Source: Desulfocapsa sp050291935 (GTDB taxonomy: Bacteria > Desulfobacterota > Desulfobulbia > Desulfobulbales > Desulfocapsaceae). Taken from it: a stretch of DNA of 64,000 nt. The stretch spans positions 54,072 to 118,071 of the forward strand of contig JBNKKR010000007.1 in assembly GCA_050291935.1 (NCBI GenBank), given 5' to 3'. Below, piece after piece: positions 16,051-23,402 of the stretch. The notes under the pieces were generated by a model. It did not search any database and was not told the origin of the DNA. It saw only the letters and a list, made by a program, of their open reading frames with translations. The position numbers and the translations under genes are program-made. The stretch's first letter is position 1. Every line of letters begins with the position of its first letter.

Positions 16051-18261
16051 CTAGCTACAGGGTTTTAAGATGATGCCAGCAAGTGGCGGTACTTCCACCA
16101 TTGTATGAAATGGGGCCTGACCGTACGGTTCGGCAATGGGTTTATAGATAATTGTATCCTTGTTATCGCATTCCACAAATCGGCTTGAATCGGAGCAGAA
16201 GATCTGTTCATAGTTTGCACCGGTCGGAAGCCCCATTTTATATTCAAAAAAGGTTTGCGGGGTGAAGTTTAGCAGGCAAACAAGGTGGTCATTCCGATCT
16301 TCTGCAAATCGTGCAAAAGAAATTATCGAATTTTCACGATCTTCAAGATCCATCCATTGAAATCCTTCAGCAACAAAATCTTGTTCCCATAAGGATCGAT
16401 TGTCTTTGTATAGATTATTGAGTCTTTCAAAAAAACGAAGCATCTCGCCATGCATACCGTTGTCTGCAAAGAGGTGAAAATCAAGACTCTGTTTGCAGTT
16501 CCATTCGCTCCATTGTCCGAATTCGCTGCCCATAAAGAGGAGTTTCTTTCCGGGGTGCATCCACATATAGAAAAACAGAAGGCGAAGATTTGCAAATTTT
16601 TGTCCTAAATCTCCCGGCATTTTATCGATCAAAGAGCGCTTCCCATGGACCACTTCATCGTGGGAAACGGGGAGGATAAAGTTTTCTGAAAAAGCGTACA
16701 TCATTGAAAATGTAAGGTTATTATGGTGAAACTTACGATAAATCGGATCTTTTTCAAAATAGCTGAGGGTGTCGTTCATCCAGCCCATATTCCATTTAAA
16801 TCCAAAACCTAGTCCTCCCATATTGGTCGGCTTTGAGACACCGTAGAAGCTTGTGGACTCTTCGGCAATCATCAGTGTACCGGGGTGGCGTTCATACACA
16901 ACCGCATTGAGATGACGCAAAAATTCGATGGCTTCCAAATTTTCCCTGCCGCCATAGGCGTTGGGAATCCACTCACCTTCATTACGTGAATAATCCAGGT
17001 AAAGCATGGAAGCCACAGCGTCCACCCGTAAGCCGTCAATATGATATTTATCAAGCCAGAAAAGGGCGTTGGCAATCAGAAAGTTGCTTACCTCTTTTCT
17101 TCCATAATTATAGATAAATGTACCCCATTCAGGATGACTCCCCAGTCTTGGGTCGTCATGCTCGTAAAGTGCTGTGCCATCAAAACGGCCAAGGCTATGG
17201 GAATCTTTTGGGAAATGGGCCGGTACCCAGTCAAGGATAACGCCAATACCTTCCTGGTGGCAAGCATCCACAAAATACATAAAGTCTTCCGGGACACCGT
17301 AGCGGCTGGTCATGCTAAATGGTGCGGTTACCTGATAGCCCCACGATTCGTCAAGGGGATGTTCCATCACAGGAAGGAGTTCTATATGGGTAAAACCGAG
17401 TTGCTTCACGTAAGGAATCAGTTTGACAGCAAGCTCCTTAAAGGTGAGAAAGCGTTCTGGATTTTTAGGATCCCGTTGCCAGGAACCGGCATGCACTTCA
17501 TAGATGGACATGGCTTTTTGATACGGAGCAGTTGTACGTTTTTTTTGCTGCCATGCCACGTCCTGCCATTGGTAGTGGTCAAGGTAATGAACCACCGAGG
17601 CGGTTTTAGGGCGATGTTCGCCAAAATATTGGAATGGATCCGCCTTGAGAATTATATCTCCTCGTTGGGACCTGATTTCAAATTTATAGATCTCATTTTC
17701 GCCAATCCCGGGAAGAAAAAGCTCCCATATTCCGGAACCTCCCAAGCTGCGCATGGCATGTACCCGTCCATCCCAGCCGTTAAAATTCCCCACCACCGAA
17801 ACACGGGCTGCAGAAGGTGCCCATACCCGGAAGGTGGTTCCCGCAATCTGCGAATGCATGGCAGGTTGTGCGCCCATATGATTATACAACAGGTAGTTGG
17901 TGCCAAAGTTGAACAGGTACTTGTCCTGCTCACCTAAAATGGGCATAAAACGATAGGGGTCATTAATAATGTTGGTAACACCATCATAATAGGTGATCTC
18001 ATATCGGTAATTGTAGGGATCAAGGTTTTTGTCGGCGATTGTGGCGGTATCGATTTCAATTTCAAAAAGACCTTCCTGGCGAATCTTGTTCATTGCTAAA
18101 GAAGAGCTATCAACGAGCAATGTTACCGAAGCAGCGTGAGGTTGAAAACAACGTATGGTTGCACTCTTATTCTTGGTGCCACTAAAATGTACTCCCAATA
18201 CCTGAAAGGGATCATAATGTTCAGCCTGTAGAAGAAGATCGATCTGAGTATTGATATCCAT
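16051..18261 (-). CDS. glgB: 1,4-alpha-glucan branching enzyme
   Basis: GlgB introduces alpha-1,6 branches into glycogen. The 736-residue protein has the N-terminal CBM48 modules (about residues 15-240; GTTFRVWAPSAARVSVVGNFN) and a GH13 catalytic barrel. The barrel has the four conserved regions DWVPAHF, GLRVDAVASM (nucleophile Asp), IAEEST (acid Glu) and LPVSHDEVVHGK, then the C-terminal beta domain. No other glycogen gene is in the window. Divergent yqgE begins 134 bp away, so the promoters lie in 18262-18395. Confidence 0.96.
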   Translation of the reverse strand: MDINTQIDLLLQAEHYDPFQVLGVHFSGTKNKSATIRCFQPHAASVTLLVDSSSLAMNKIRQEGLFEIEIDTATIADKNLDPYNYRYEITYYDGVTNIINDPYRFMPILGEQDKYLFNFGTNYLLYNHMGAQPAMHSQIAGTTFRVWAPSAARVSVVGNFNGWDGRVHAMRSLGGSGIWELFLPGIGENEIYKFEIRSQRGDIILKADPFQYFGEHRPKTASVVHYLDHYQWQDVAWQQKKRTTAPYQKAMSIYEVHAGSWQRDPKNPERFLTFKELAVKLIPYVKQLGFTHIELLPVMEHPLDESWGYQVTAPFSMTSRYGVPEDFMYFVDACHQEGIGVILDWVPAHFPKDSHSLGRFDGTALYEHDDPRLGSHPEWGTFIYNYGRKEVSNFLIANALFWLDKYHIDGLRVDAVASMLYLDYSRNEGEWIPNAYGGRENLEAIEFLRHLNAVVYERHPGTLMIAEESTSFYGVSKPTNMGGLGFGFKWNMGWMNDTLSYFEKDPIYRKFHHNNLTFSMMYAFSENFILPVSHDEVVHGKRSLIDKMPGDLGQKFANLRLLFFYMWMHPGKKLLFMGSEFGQWSEWNCKQSLDFHLFADNGMHGEMLRFFERLNNLYKDNRSLWEQDFVAEGFQWMDLEDRENSIISFARFAEDRNDHLVCLLNFTPQTFFEYKMGLPTGANYEQIFCSDSSRFVECDNKDTIIYKPIAEPYGQAPFHTMVEVPPLAGIILKPCS

Positions 18262-18395
18262 GTGAAACCCTTATATTGAGAGAGGAGGAGACAAAGACCA
18301 CATCAGTTTTCAGAGTAGCAAATTCAAAAAGGAAAACATAGTTTAATCAACATTGCTTGACGCTTTTTAAAATAATTTGTTACTGTGGGCCATAA

Positions 18396-18992
18396 ATGAA
18401 AACTTTGGAAAAATATATGGAATCAACCGAACAACCTATTATAGATACCCTGACGGGCTCTTTCTTACTTTCAACGCCGCAGATGCCGGACCCTCGTTTT
18501 GCTGAACAGGTCATATTTATCTGCAGTCATGGGCATGAGGGAGCGGTGGGAATTGCTGTTAATAAACCCAATATGTTGGTAAATTTTCGGGAAGTATTGG
18601 CAAGTAATAATTATCCGGTCCCGCAAGGGATTGATGCCAGGGTGTATACCGGAGGGCCCGTTGAACCCAATTCCGCATTTATTTTGTATGGATCTGAGTA
18701 TCATACGGATCAGCATCTGGAAGTGACGTCTTCGGTCTATATGACCCGTGATAGCAGGGTGCTTGAGGATATTAGTAACGGCCGGGGGCCCAGTAGATTT
18801 TTATTTGCCATAGGCTATGCCGGTTGGGGGCCTGGACAGTTAGAACAGGAACTTGTTCGTGAGGGGTGGCTCACCGTTCCTGCGCAGGATTCAATAATTT
18901 TTGATGTTCCGGATAGTGAAAAATGGCAGCGAGCTGCCGCACTGTATGGAATTGATATCTCTACCTATCAGGATTCTGTTGGTAATGCATAA
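18396..18992 (+). CDS. YqgE/AlgH family protein (DUF179)
   Basis: The 198-residue protein has the family features LTGSFLLSTPQMPDPRFAEQVI, the HGHEGAVGIAVNKP segment near residue 48 and the C-terminal FAIGYAGWGPGQLEQEL. AlgH/YqgE proteins are conserved in proteobacteria and implicated in transcriptional control of alginate genes in Pseudomonas, but the molecular role is unclear. A second ATG at 18417 is also possible. It is followed by a YkgJ protein and rlmH on the same strand. Confidence 0.9.
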   Translation: MKTLEKYMESTEQPIIDTLTGSFLLSTPQMPDPRFAEQVIFICSHGHEGAVGIAVNKPNMLVNFREVLASNNYPVPQGIDARVYTGGPVEPNSAFILYGSEYHTDQHLEVTSSVYMTRDSRVLEDISNGRGPSRFLFAIGYAGWGPGQLEQELVREGWLTVPAQDSIIFDVPDSEKWQRAAALYGIDISTYQDSVGNA

Positions 18993-19039
18993 TGTTGAGA
19001 TTGATTACAGGGTATGATTATCCAGGGAAGGAATAGTGT

Positions 19040-19441
19040 ATGGCGGATGTGAAAGAAATATTTGAGTGTAGCCGTTGTGGCTATTGTTGTCAGGGTGAAA
19101 CCACTGTTTCCCTTGATGAGGATGATCAAAAACGAATGGTTGCAGCGCTTGGTTTAAGCCGTGAAGAGGTTGTAGAAAAATACTGGCGTATCACGGGAAC
19201 TATTGTGCAGATGAAGGTTGTGGACGGGCATTGTATTTTCTATAACAAGGGCTGTACGGTCCATAAGGGGCGTCCCTGGCGATGTGCCCAATGGCCACTT
19301 CATCCTTCAATGGTTGATGATAGTAATAATTTTTTTACCATCCGTGATTCTTGTCCCGGGATAAAAAAAGATATCTCCCACCAAGAGTTCTCCGCAATTT
19401 TGTCAGAACTTATGGAAGAACAGACGAAGATCCACTGTTAA
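19040..19441 (+). CDS. YkgJ-family cysteine-cluster protein
   Basis: The 133-residue protein begins EIFECSRCGYCCQGETT, giving the CxxCxxCC metal-binding start of the YkgJ family, followed by CIFYNKGCTVHKGRPWRCAQWP and DSCPGI. It probably binds zinc or an iron-sulfur cluster; the function is unknown. It ends 3 bp before rlmH. It is more divergent in length and cysteine spacing from the copy at 6222-6671 than a recent duplicate would be. Confidence 0.85.
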   Translation: MADVKEIFECSRCGYCCQGETTVSLDEDDQKRMVAALGLSREEVVEKYWRITGTIVQMKVVDGHCIFYNKGCTVHKGRPWRCAQWPLHPSMVDDSNNFFTIRDSCPGIKKDISHQEFSAILSELMEEQTKIHC

Positions 19442-19444
19442 TCC

Positions 19445-19912
19445 ATGAAAATCCACCTTCCGCTACTTGGCAAAACCAAAGATTCTTTTATCGAAGCCGG
19501 AATAAAAGAATATGGTGGAAGACTCAAACATTATGCCCCCGTTGTTTTCCAGCAACTGAAAGTCAAAACAAAGAAAGGATGGACCAAGGCCCAGCAGCGG
19601 CAGGAAGAGGGGCGGATATTGTTGGATACCGTTGGCGCCTGCGATGTTACAGTTGTCCTTGATGCAAGTGGTCGTCAATTCAGCTCCATTGCCTTTGCAG
19701 GCTTACTGTCCAAATGGGAACAGGAGGGGAGGAAACAGGTTTCGTTCTTGATTGGTGGGCCCACCGGCCACAGCGAAGATGTCTTACAACAGGCCGACCT
19801 GACCCTTTCCTTGTCAAAAATGACCTTTACCCACGATATGATCCGTCTCTTCTTAGTGGAACAGTTGTACCGTGCGTATACAATTAAGGCCGGGGAGAAA
19901 TATCACAAATAA
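19445..19912 (+). CDS. rlmH: 23S rRNA (pseudouridine-1915 N3)-methyltransferase
   Basis: RlmH is a SPOUT-class methyltransferase that uses S-adenosylmethionine to methylate pseudouridine 1915 of 23S rRNA. The 155 residues match the family length. The trefoil-knot motifs FLIGGPTGHSEDV and LSLSKMTFTHDMIRLFLVEQLYRAYTI lead into the invariant C-terminal GEKYHK. Its last ten bases overlap the 3' end of the convergent carboxypeptidase gene. Confidence 0.96.
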   Translation: MKIHLPLLGKTKDSFIEAGIKEYGGRLKHYAPVVFQQLKVKTKKGWTKAQQRQEEGRILLDTVGACDVTVVLDASGRQFSSIAFAGLLSKWEQEGRKQVSFLIGGPTGHSEDVLQQADLTLSLSKMTFTHDMIRLFLVEQLYRAYTIKAGEKYHK

Positions 19913-20793
19913 TCTCTTTTGCTGTTGCTTGCTATCATCTTCTCTTTTTTCTCCGTTGCTAAGGTGAATCCTTTTTCCAGAAGTTCCGTGGCTGTTATGT
20001 CTCGCATCTTTTTGTTTTGACACCCCATTACCACACTTATAATACGTAGATTATCACGTTTGGCGGTGGCGACAATGGAGAAACCGGCTTTTCGAAAGTA
20101 GCCGGTTTTAAGGCCATCGCAACCGTCCACCTTGCCAAGGAGATGGTTGTGGCTGTGCATAATAAGTTTGTCATTGCGAAATCCCCGTACCCTTGTCGAG
20201 GTATATTTGAATATCTTCTCTTTTGCACAAAGGACCCTTGCCAAACGAGCAACATCTCGGGCACTGCTTCTGTCCACCTTTTGCCCCGTTGCCGGTGGTA
20301 GACCATGCACCGAGTAAAACTCTGTGCCTTGCATACCAAGCTCCGCCGCCTTTGTATTCATCAACTGGACAAATGCTTCTGTGGAACCGGCAATATGAAT
20401 GGCAAGGGCGACAGCGGCGTCATTGGCCGATTGAATCATTAAGGCGTACAATAGATCTTCAACAGAAAACTGTTCGTTTGGAGCAAGGTAGACCTGCGAT
20501 CCACCCATTTTGGCAGCTTTTGCAGTGACTTGCACCATGTCACTTAGAGCAAGCTGACCGCTTTCCACATGCTCCATAACCAGAAGAAAAACCATTAGTT
20601 TTATGGTGCTGGCCGGATAAATTGTCGCATCGCCATCTTTTTCAAAGAGGATTTTACCACTACTTGCATTTACAACAACTGCAGAGCGATAGGGATTTGC
20701 AGACATATCTGCAATGGCGGCTCGACCGGCAAGAGAAATGCTTGCTGAAAAGAGCGTATAGAAGAGCAAAACAACGGTATATGTAATTTTCAT
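19903..20793 (-). CDS. D-alanyl-D-alanine carboxypeptidase (peptidase S11)
   Basis: This is a penicillin-binding protein of the DacA/PBP5 type that trims the terminal D-Ala from peptidoglycan stem peptides. The ATG at 20793 gives a signal peptide (MKITYTVVLLFYTLFSASIS, cleavage near AGRA). The three active-site motifs are present: SxxK in PASTIKLM, SxN in QSANDAAVAL and KTG in GLKTGYF. At 296 residues it lacks the full PBP5 C-terminal beta domain and amphipathic anchor, so it resembles the short DacF/PBP7 forms. An upstream in-frame ATG at 20838 would spoil the signal peptide. Confidence 0.92.
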   Translation of the reverse strand: MKITYTVVLLFYTLFSASISLAGRAAIADMSANPYRSAVVVNASSGKILFEKDGDATIYPASTIKLMVFLLVMEHVESGQLALSDMVQVTAKAAKMGGSQVYLAPNEQFSVEDLLYALMIQSANDAAVALAIHIAGSTEAFVQLMNTKAAELGMQGTEFYSVHGLPPATGQKVDRSSARDVARLARVLCAKEKIFKYTSTRVRGFRNDKLIMHSHNHLLGKVDGCDGLKTGYFRKAGFSIVATAKRDNLRIISVVMGCQNKKMRDITATELLEKGFTLATEKKEKMIASNSKRDYL

Positions 20794-21036
20794 AACAATT
20801 TTTTTAATTTTGGGATGGATGGAACAGTGGATCGACATGTAAAAGAGAAAGCCAGCGTAGCATAGAAATTTGTGAAATGGAAAACTATTATATTGCTCCT
20901 CTTTATTATTTTGATAACTATTATGATTTGTTTATATAACCAACTTACGTTGCATAGTTTCTTTTTGTGAGCTATTCTTAAGGATAAGCGATACTCAGTA
21001 ATTGACCGAAACCCTTAACAGGAATATATTGCAAAT

Positions 21037-21267
21037 ATGAACTCGGTAAATCAAATATTACAAGAAGCAATTCTCTTACCTGAGGATCAAAGACTTACTC
21101 TTGCTAACCGAATTTTGATGTTAAACGAGCCAGCTGCATCAGAAGATGTAAGCTCCGCCTGGGATACGACGATAAGGGATCGTATTGCTCGTTATGACAG
21201 TGGCGAAATTAGTTCCCGTCCTGCCTGTGAGGTTTTTGCCGATTTAGATCGCCGGCTAAATCAATGA
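21037..21267 (+). CDS. addiction-module antitoxin (TIGR02574-like)
   Basis: The 76-residue protein has the N-terminal helix EAILLPEDQRLTLANRIL typical of the short 'putative addiction module component' family, then an acidic tail with SAWDTTIRDRIARYDSGE that would wrap the toxin. Its stop overlaps the toxin ATG by four bases, the usual antitoxin-first arrangement. It should neutralise the adjacent ParE-like protein and repress its own promoter. Confidence 0.82.
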   Translation: MNSVNQILQEAILLPEDQRLTLANRILMLNEPAASEDVSSAWDTTIRDRIARYDSGEISSRPACEVFADLDRRLNQ

Positions 21268-21554
21268 AAATTGAATTTCTTGAGGAGGCGGAATTAGAGC
21301 TTTTTGAATCAGCAGCTTGGTATGAATCTAAAGAACCTGGGTTAGGAAAACGCTTTCGCAAAGAGGTTGGTCATGTTCTTGATAAAATCATCGAAGATCC
21401 AATGCTTTGGAGAGGGCGTTCCGGTGGTTACAGAAGAGTGAACTGTCCAGTATTTCCGTATTATATTCCATTTTTCATACGAGGTGAAAAGATCATCATA
21501 GCGGCTGTTGCCCACGAGCATCGAAAGCCTGGTTATTGGAAGTACCGTAAGTGA
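21264..21554 (+). CDS. ParE/RelE-superfamily toxin
   Basis: The 96-residue protein has the plasmid-stabilisation (ParE) fold pattern: N-terminal EFLEEAELELFESAAWYES, the GLGKRFRKEV helix and the C-terminal strands VFPYYIPFFIRGEKIIIAAVAHEHRKPGYW with a conserved Arg/His near the end. It overlaps the antitoxin stop by four bases. Gyrase inhibition is the activity of characterised ParE toxins, but some family members cleave mRNA, so the target is not certain. Confidence 0.85.
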   Translation: MKIEFLEEAELELFESAAWYESKEPGLGKRFRKEVGHVLDKIIEDPMLWRGRSGGYRRVNCPVFPYYIPFFIRGEKIIIAAVAHEHRKPGYWKYRK

Positions 21555-21569
21555 CAATAAGAAAGGTTT

Positions 21570-21644
21570 TCTGTGGTGAGTAAAGTCAAGCAGAAAACGG
21601 GGATTTCTGTCTACCCTGCCCCCCCGAAGGTCGCATAGGTCGGG
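21570..21644. repeat. inverted repeats between the TA module and the broken membrane gene
   Basis: This non-coding stretch holds TTTTCTG and CAGAAAA about 17 bases apart, then CCCGA (21623-21627) paired with TCGGG (21640-21644) within a segment reading GTCGCATAGGTCGGGC. The latter resembles the widespread GTAGGTCGGGTTA type of intergenic palindrome. There is no T-run to make either a terminator. Confidence 0.4.
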
Positions 21645-21746
21645 CTAAAGCAAGAACTGTAGTTGTTAGGCTACGTTCGGTCTTTTTATTCTCACATTGG
21701 GACAACAAATGGCTTGTGGCCTTTTTATCCATTTTGTTCATAACAG

Positions 21747-22237
21747 ATGAAAAAAACTGAAAATTCAGCGCCTTTGTTTTCTGTGTGGAAAATACTGAAT
21801 GTTATTGTAGTTGGATTCTTGTGTTTTATATGGCTTACCACATATGTTCCAATGAAAAGTCCACCAAAGCAAGAATGGCTTAAGTTGTATAACGGAATTA
21901 TTTTAAAATATTACACAAAAAAGTATAACTTTGTCGAGTTCCAAACAAATAATACCATTTTGTGTCTTTCAATAAATTATCCTATCAACAGCTACTGGTC
22001 GTATTTGAAAAAAATTATAAGCCAGGAACAGGAATGCAAATACTAGCTTCACGTTATCCAGCAGGTAAACAGGTTCAAGTGTGGGGAATACACGTAGATC
22101 ACCGCGTAATATTGACTCCAGAAAAAGTTCTTTTATTGGATGAAAGAAGAAGGGATAAATCAAGAAAAATCATTTCTTACATGTTGCTATTATTTACTTC
22201 CTCACTTTTCTTAACATACTTGTTTGAAAAAAAGTAA
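21747..22237 (+). pseudogene. frameshifted two-helix membrane protein (DUF3592-like)
   Basis: Two overlapping frames appear to be halves of one gene. The first (from 21747) encodes a transmembrane helix (ILNVIVVGFLCFIWLTTYV) and a beta-rich stretch ending sensibly at FVEFQTNN. The second frame, readable from about 21953, carries KNYKPGTGMQI, YPAGKQVQVWGIHVD and a second transmembrane helix near the end (IISYMLLLFTSSLFLTYLF). Helix, beta core with a PxGxxVxV-like segment, then helix is the layout of DUF3592 proteins. A one-base indel near 21950-22010 would split it. It could be a sequencing error or real decay. Confidence 0.5.
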
Positions 22238-22333
22238 AATGATAAGGAATCTCTTTCTGTTAAGTGTCGGAAAATAGGAAGCAAAGGGTTAAGTCTTAGC
22301 TTGACTCTTAAAAAAAGGGGGACCACGATAAAA

Positions 22334-22380
22334 GCCAATGAAGAGTTAACCGGCTCCGCCCGGTTTAACGGCTGATTGGC
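22334..22380. repeat. nested inverted repeat
   Basis: GCCAAT (22334-22339) pairs with ATTGGC (22375-22380), and inside it GTTAACCGG pairs with CCGGTTTAAC (one bulged base) around CTCCGC. The repeat stands between the broken membrane gene and the 3' end of the reverse-strand toxin gene. It could be a terminator-like hairpin or a mobile-element scar; there is no adjacent T-run. Confidence 0.5.
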
Positions 22381-22385
22381 ATCTC

Positions 22386-22679
22386 TCAGGGCAAATACCG
22401 TTCTATATCCAATGCTCCATGAAAAACGCCTAAAATGTCGATGTAATTACTGTTAATTATGTAAGCGATACGGTAGTGGCCATAAAGAAGAATGCGGATA
22501 TCTCCTTCCGGTTCTTCACGGTATTTATGGCCAAGTTGGGGAAAGTCGCTCAACATCTGAGCCTTGTCATAGATGCCGGAAACGACTTTTTCGGCAGCGG
22601 TGGGATTATCTTCTGATATGTACCCATAGATCTCTTTAAGCCATTGTTCGGCTTCGTGAGACCATCTTATTTTTGCCAC
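22386..22679 (-). CDS. ParE-family toxin
   Basis: The 97-residue protein begins AKIRWSHEAEQWLKEIYGYIS and contains ADF-type helix features (AAEKVVSGIYDKAQML, FPQLGHKY) and the C-terminal core DIRILLYGHYRIAYIINSNYIDILGVFHGALD, the standard RelE/ParE architecture with the conserved Arg and Tyr. It overlaps its antitoxin gene by 13 bp. It is not closely similar to the ParE-like protein at 21264-21554, so the two modules arose separately. Confidence 0.87.
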   Translation of the reverse strand: MAKIRWSHEAEQWLKEIYGYISEDNPTAAEKVVSGIYDKAQMLSDFPQLGHKYREEPEGDIRILLYGHYRIAYIINSNYIDILGVFHGALDIERYLP

Positions 22680-22858
22680 GATCTGATCCGGTTGGCCATT
22701 TCACTATTTGAAATCACTCGTCCAGACCTGACATCTTCCAAGCCAATGTCAACCATCCTGGAAAAAGCCAACTCTCTTATGATCTCATCATATGTGGCGT
22801 CTTCCGGTTGAGACATGACAACCTTTGTAATTTTTTCCTTTATAGTCTGTGCCTGCAT
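22667..22858 (-). CDS. antitoxin of the reverse-strand TA pair
   Basis: The 63-residue protein consists of predicted helices with EDATYDEIIRELAFSRMVDIGLEDVRSGRVIS and a C-terminal NEMANRIRSW-like tail (read SEMANRIRSWQK). The spacing, size and 13-bp overlap with the toxin gene identify it as the antitoxin. It lacks a clear ribbon-helix-helix or Phd DNA-binding motif. The remains of an XRE regulator lie immediately upstream on the same strand. Confidence 0.78.
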   Translation of the reverse strand: MQAQTIKEKITKVVMSQPEDATYDEIIRELAFSRMVDIGLEDVRSGRVISNSEMANRIRSWQK

Positions 22859-22873
22859 AATGGAAATGTCCTT

Positions 22874-23125
22874 TTAAGTGTGGGCAAGTTTCTCAAATTT
22901 GCATTTTTTGATAAATGCATCAAGCAAGCCTTTAATCAGAAATTTATCCTCTTCTACATCCAACAAGAGGAAATCAAGGCTAACTTCTAGGGTATTGGTA
23001 AATGTGATGAGGATGGCAGTAGTCGGGACCATCACTCCTCTTTCGTACTTGGAAATCCTTTGGCCATCAGAGCCTACCTTTTGAGCCAGTTGCCCTTGAG
23101 AAAGTCCTTTTTGCCTCTTGCCGAT
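22874..23125 (-). pseudogene. decayed XRE (Cro/CI) helix-turn-helix regulator
   Basis: On the reverse strand, a frame without a start codon encodes a typical Cro/CI HTH (GLSQGQLAQKVGSDGQRISKYERG), followed by about 60 residues ending FEKLAHT. The N-terminal residues expected just before it (KLRSARGKK) are found in the neighbouring frame at a run of five As, so a one-base indel separates them, and no in-frame ATG lies further upstream. It ends 15 bp before the antitoxin gene. It was probably the transcriptional regulator of this locus. Confidence 0.65.
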
Positions 23126-23332
23126 CTAAGTTTAACAGGAAATTTTGCTGAGATTATTTGTTTTTTAAGTCACCATACCCCAATTTTATGAACATAAAAT
23201 TGTTTTCGCAATCTAAAAATGATTGGTATGCTGTGTTAGATATTTACGTTTTGGCTACTAGGCCAAAATTTTTGGGACCTCAAATTCGGATTCAATAAGT
23301 TATCCTGAAGATTTCTTGTTTTACTACTGTTA

Positions 23333-23366
23333 TAAAAAAAACAGGACCCCTCAGGAGAGCCCTGTT
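23333..23366 (-). terminator. Rho-independent terminator of the chemoreceptor gene
   Basis: Read on the reverse strand, AACAGGGCTC pairs with GGGGTCCTGTT around a six-base loop (two wobble pairs) and is followed by eight Ts. It lies 37 bp beyond the stop of the chemoreceptor gene. Confidence 0.88.
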
Positions 23367-23402
23367 TCTTCAATGGATACTTTTCTATCGGTGAGAACGG
23401 GT

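Noticed and set aside
21600..22380. Integron attC sites around the TA modules
   Set aside because: GTTAGGC and GTTTAAC match the short R-box consensus, but no paired simple-site architecture or integrase is present and gene orientations are mixed.
22808..23084. Two short forward frames over the XRE pseudogene
   Set aside because: The reverse strand carries a clear helix-turn-helix sequence in this interval; the forward frames look like its shadow.
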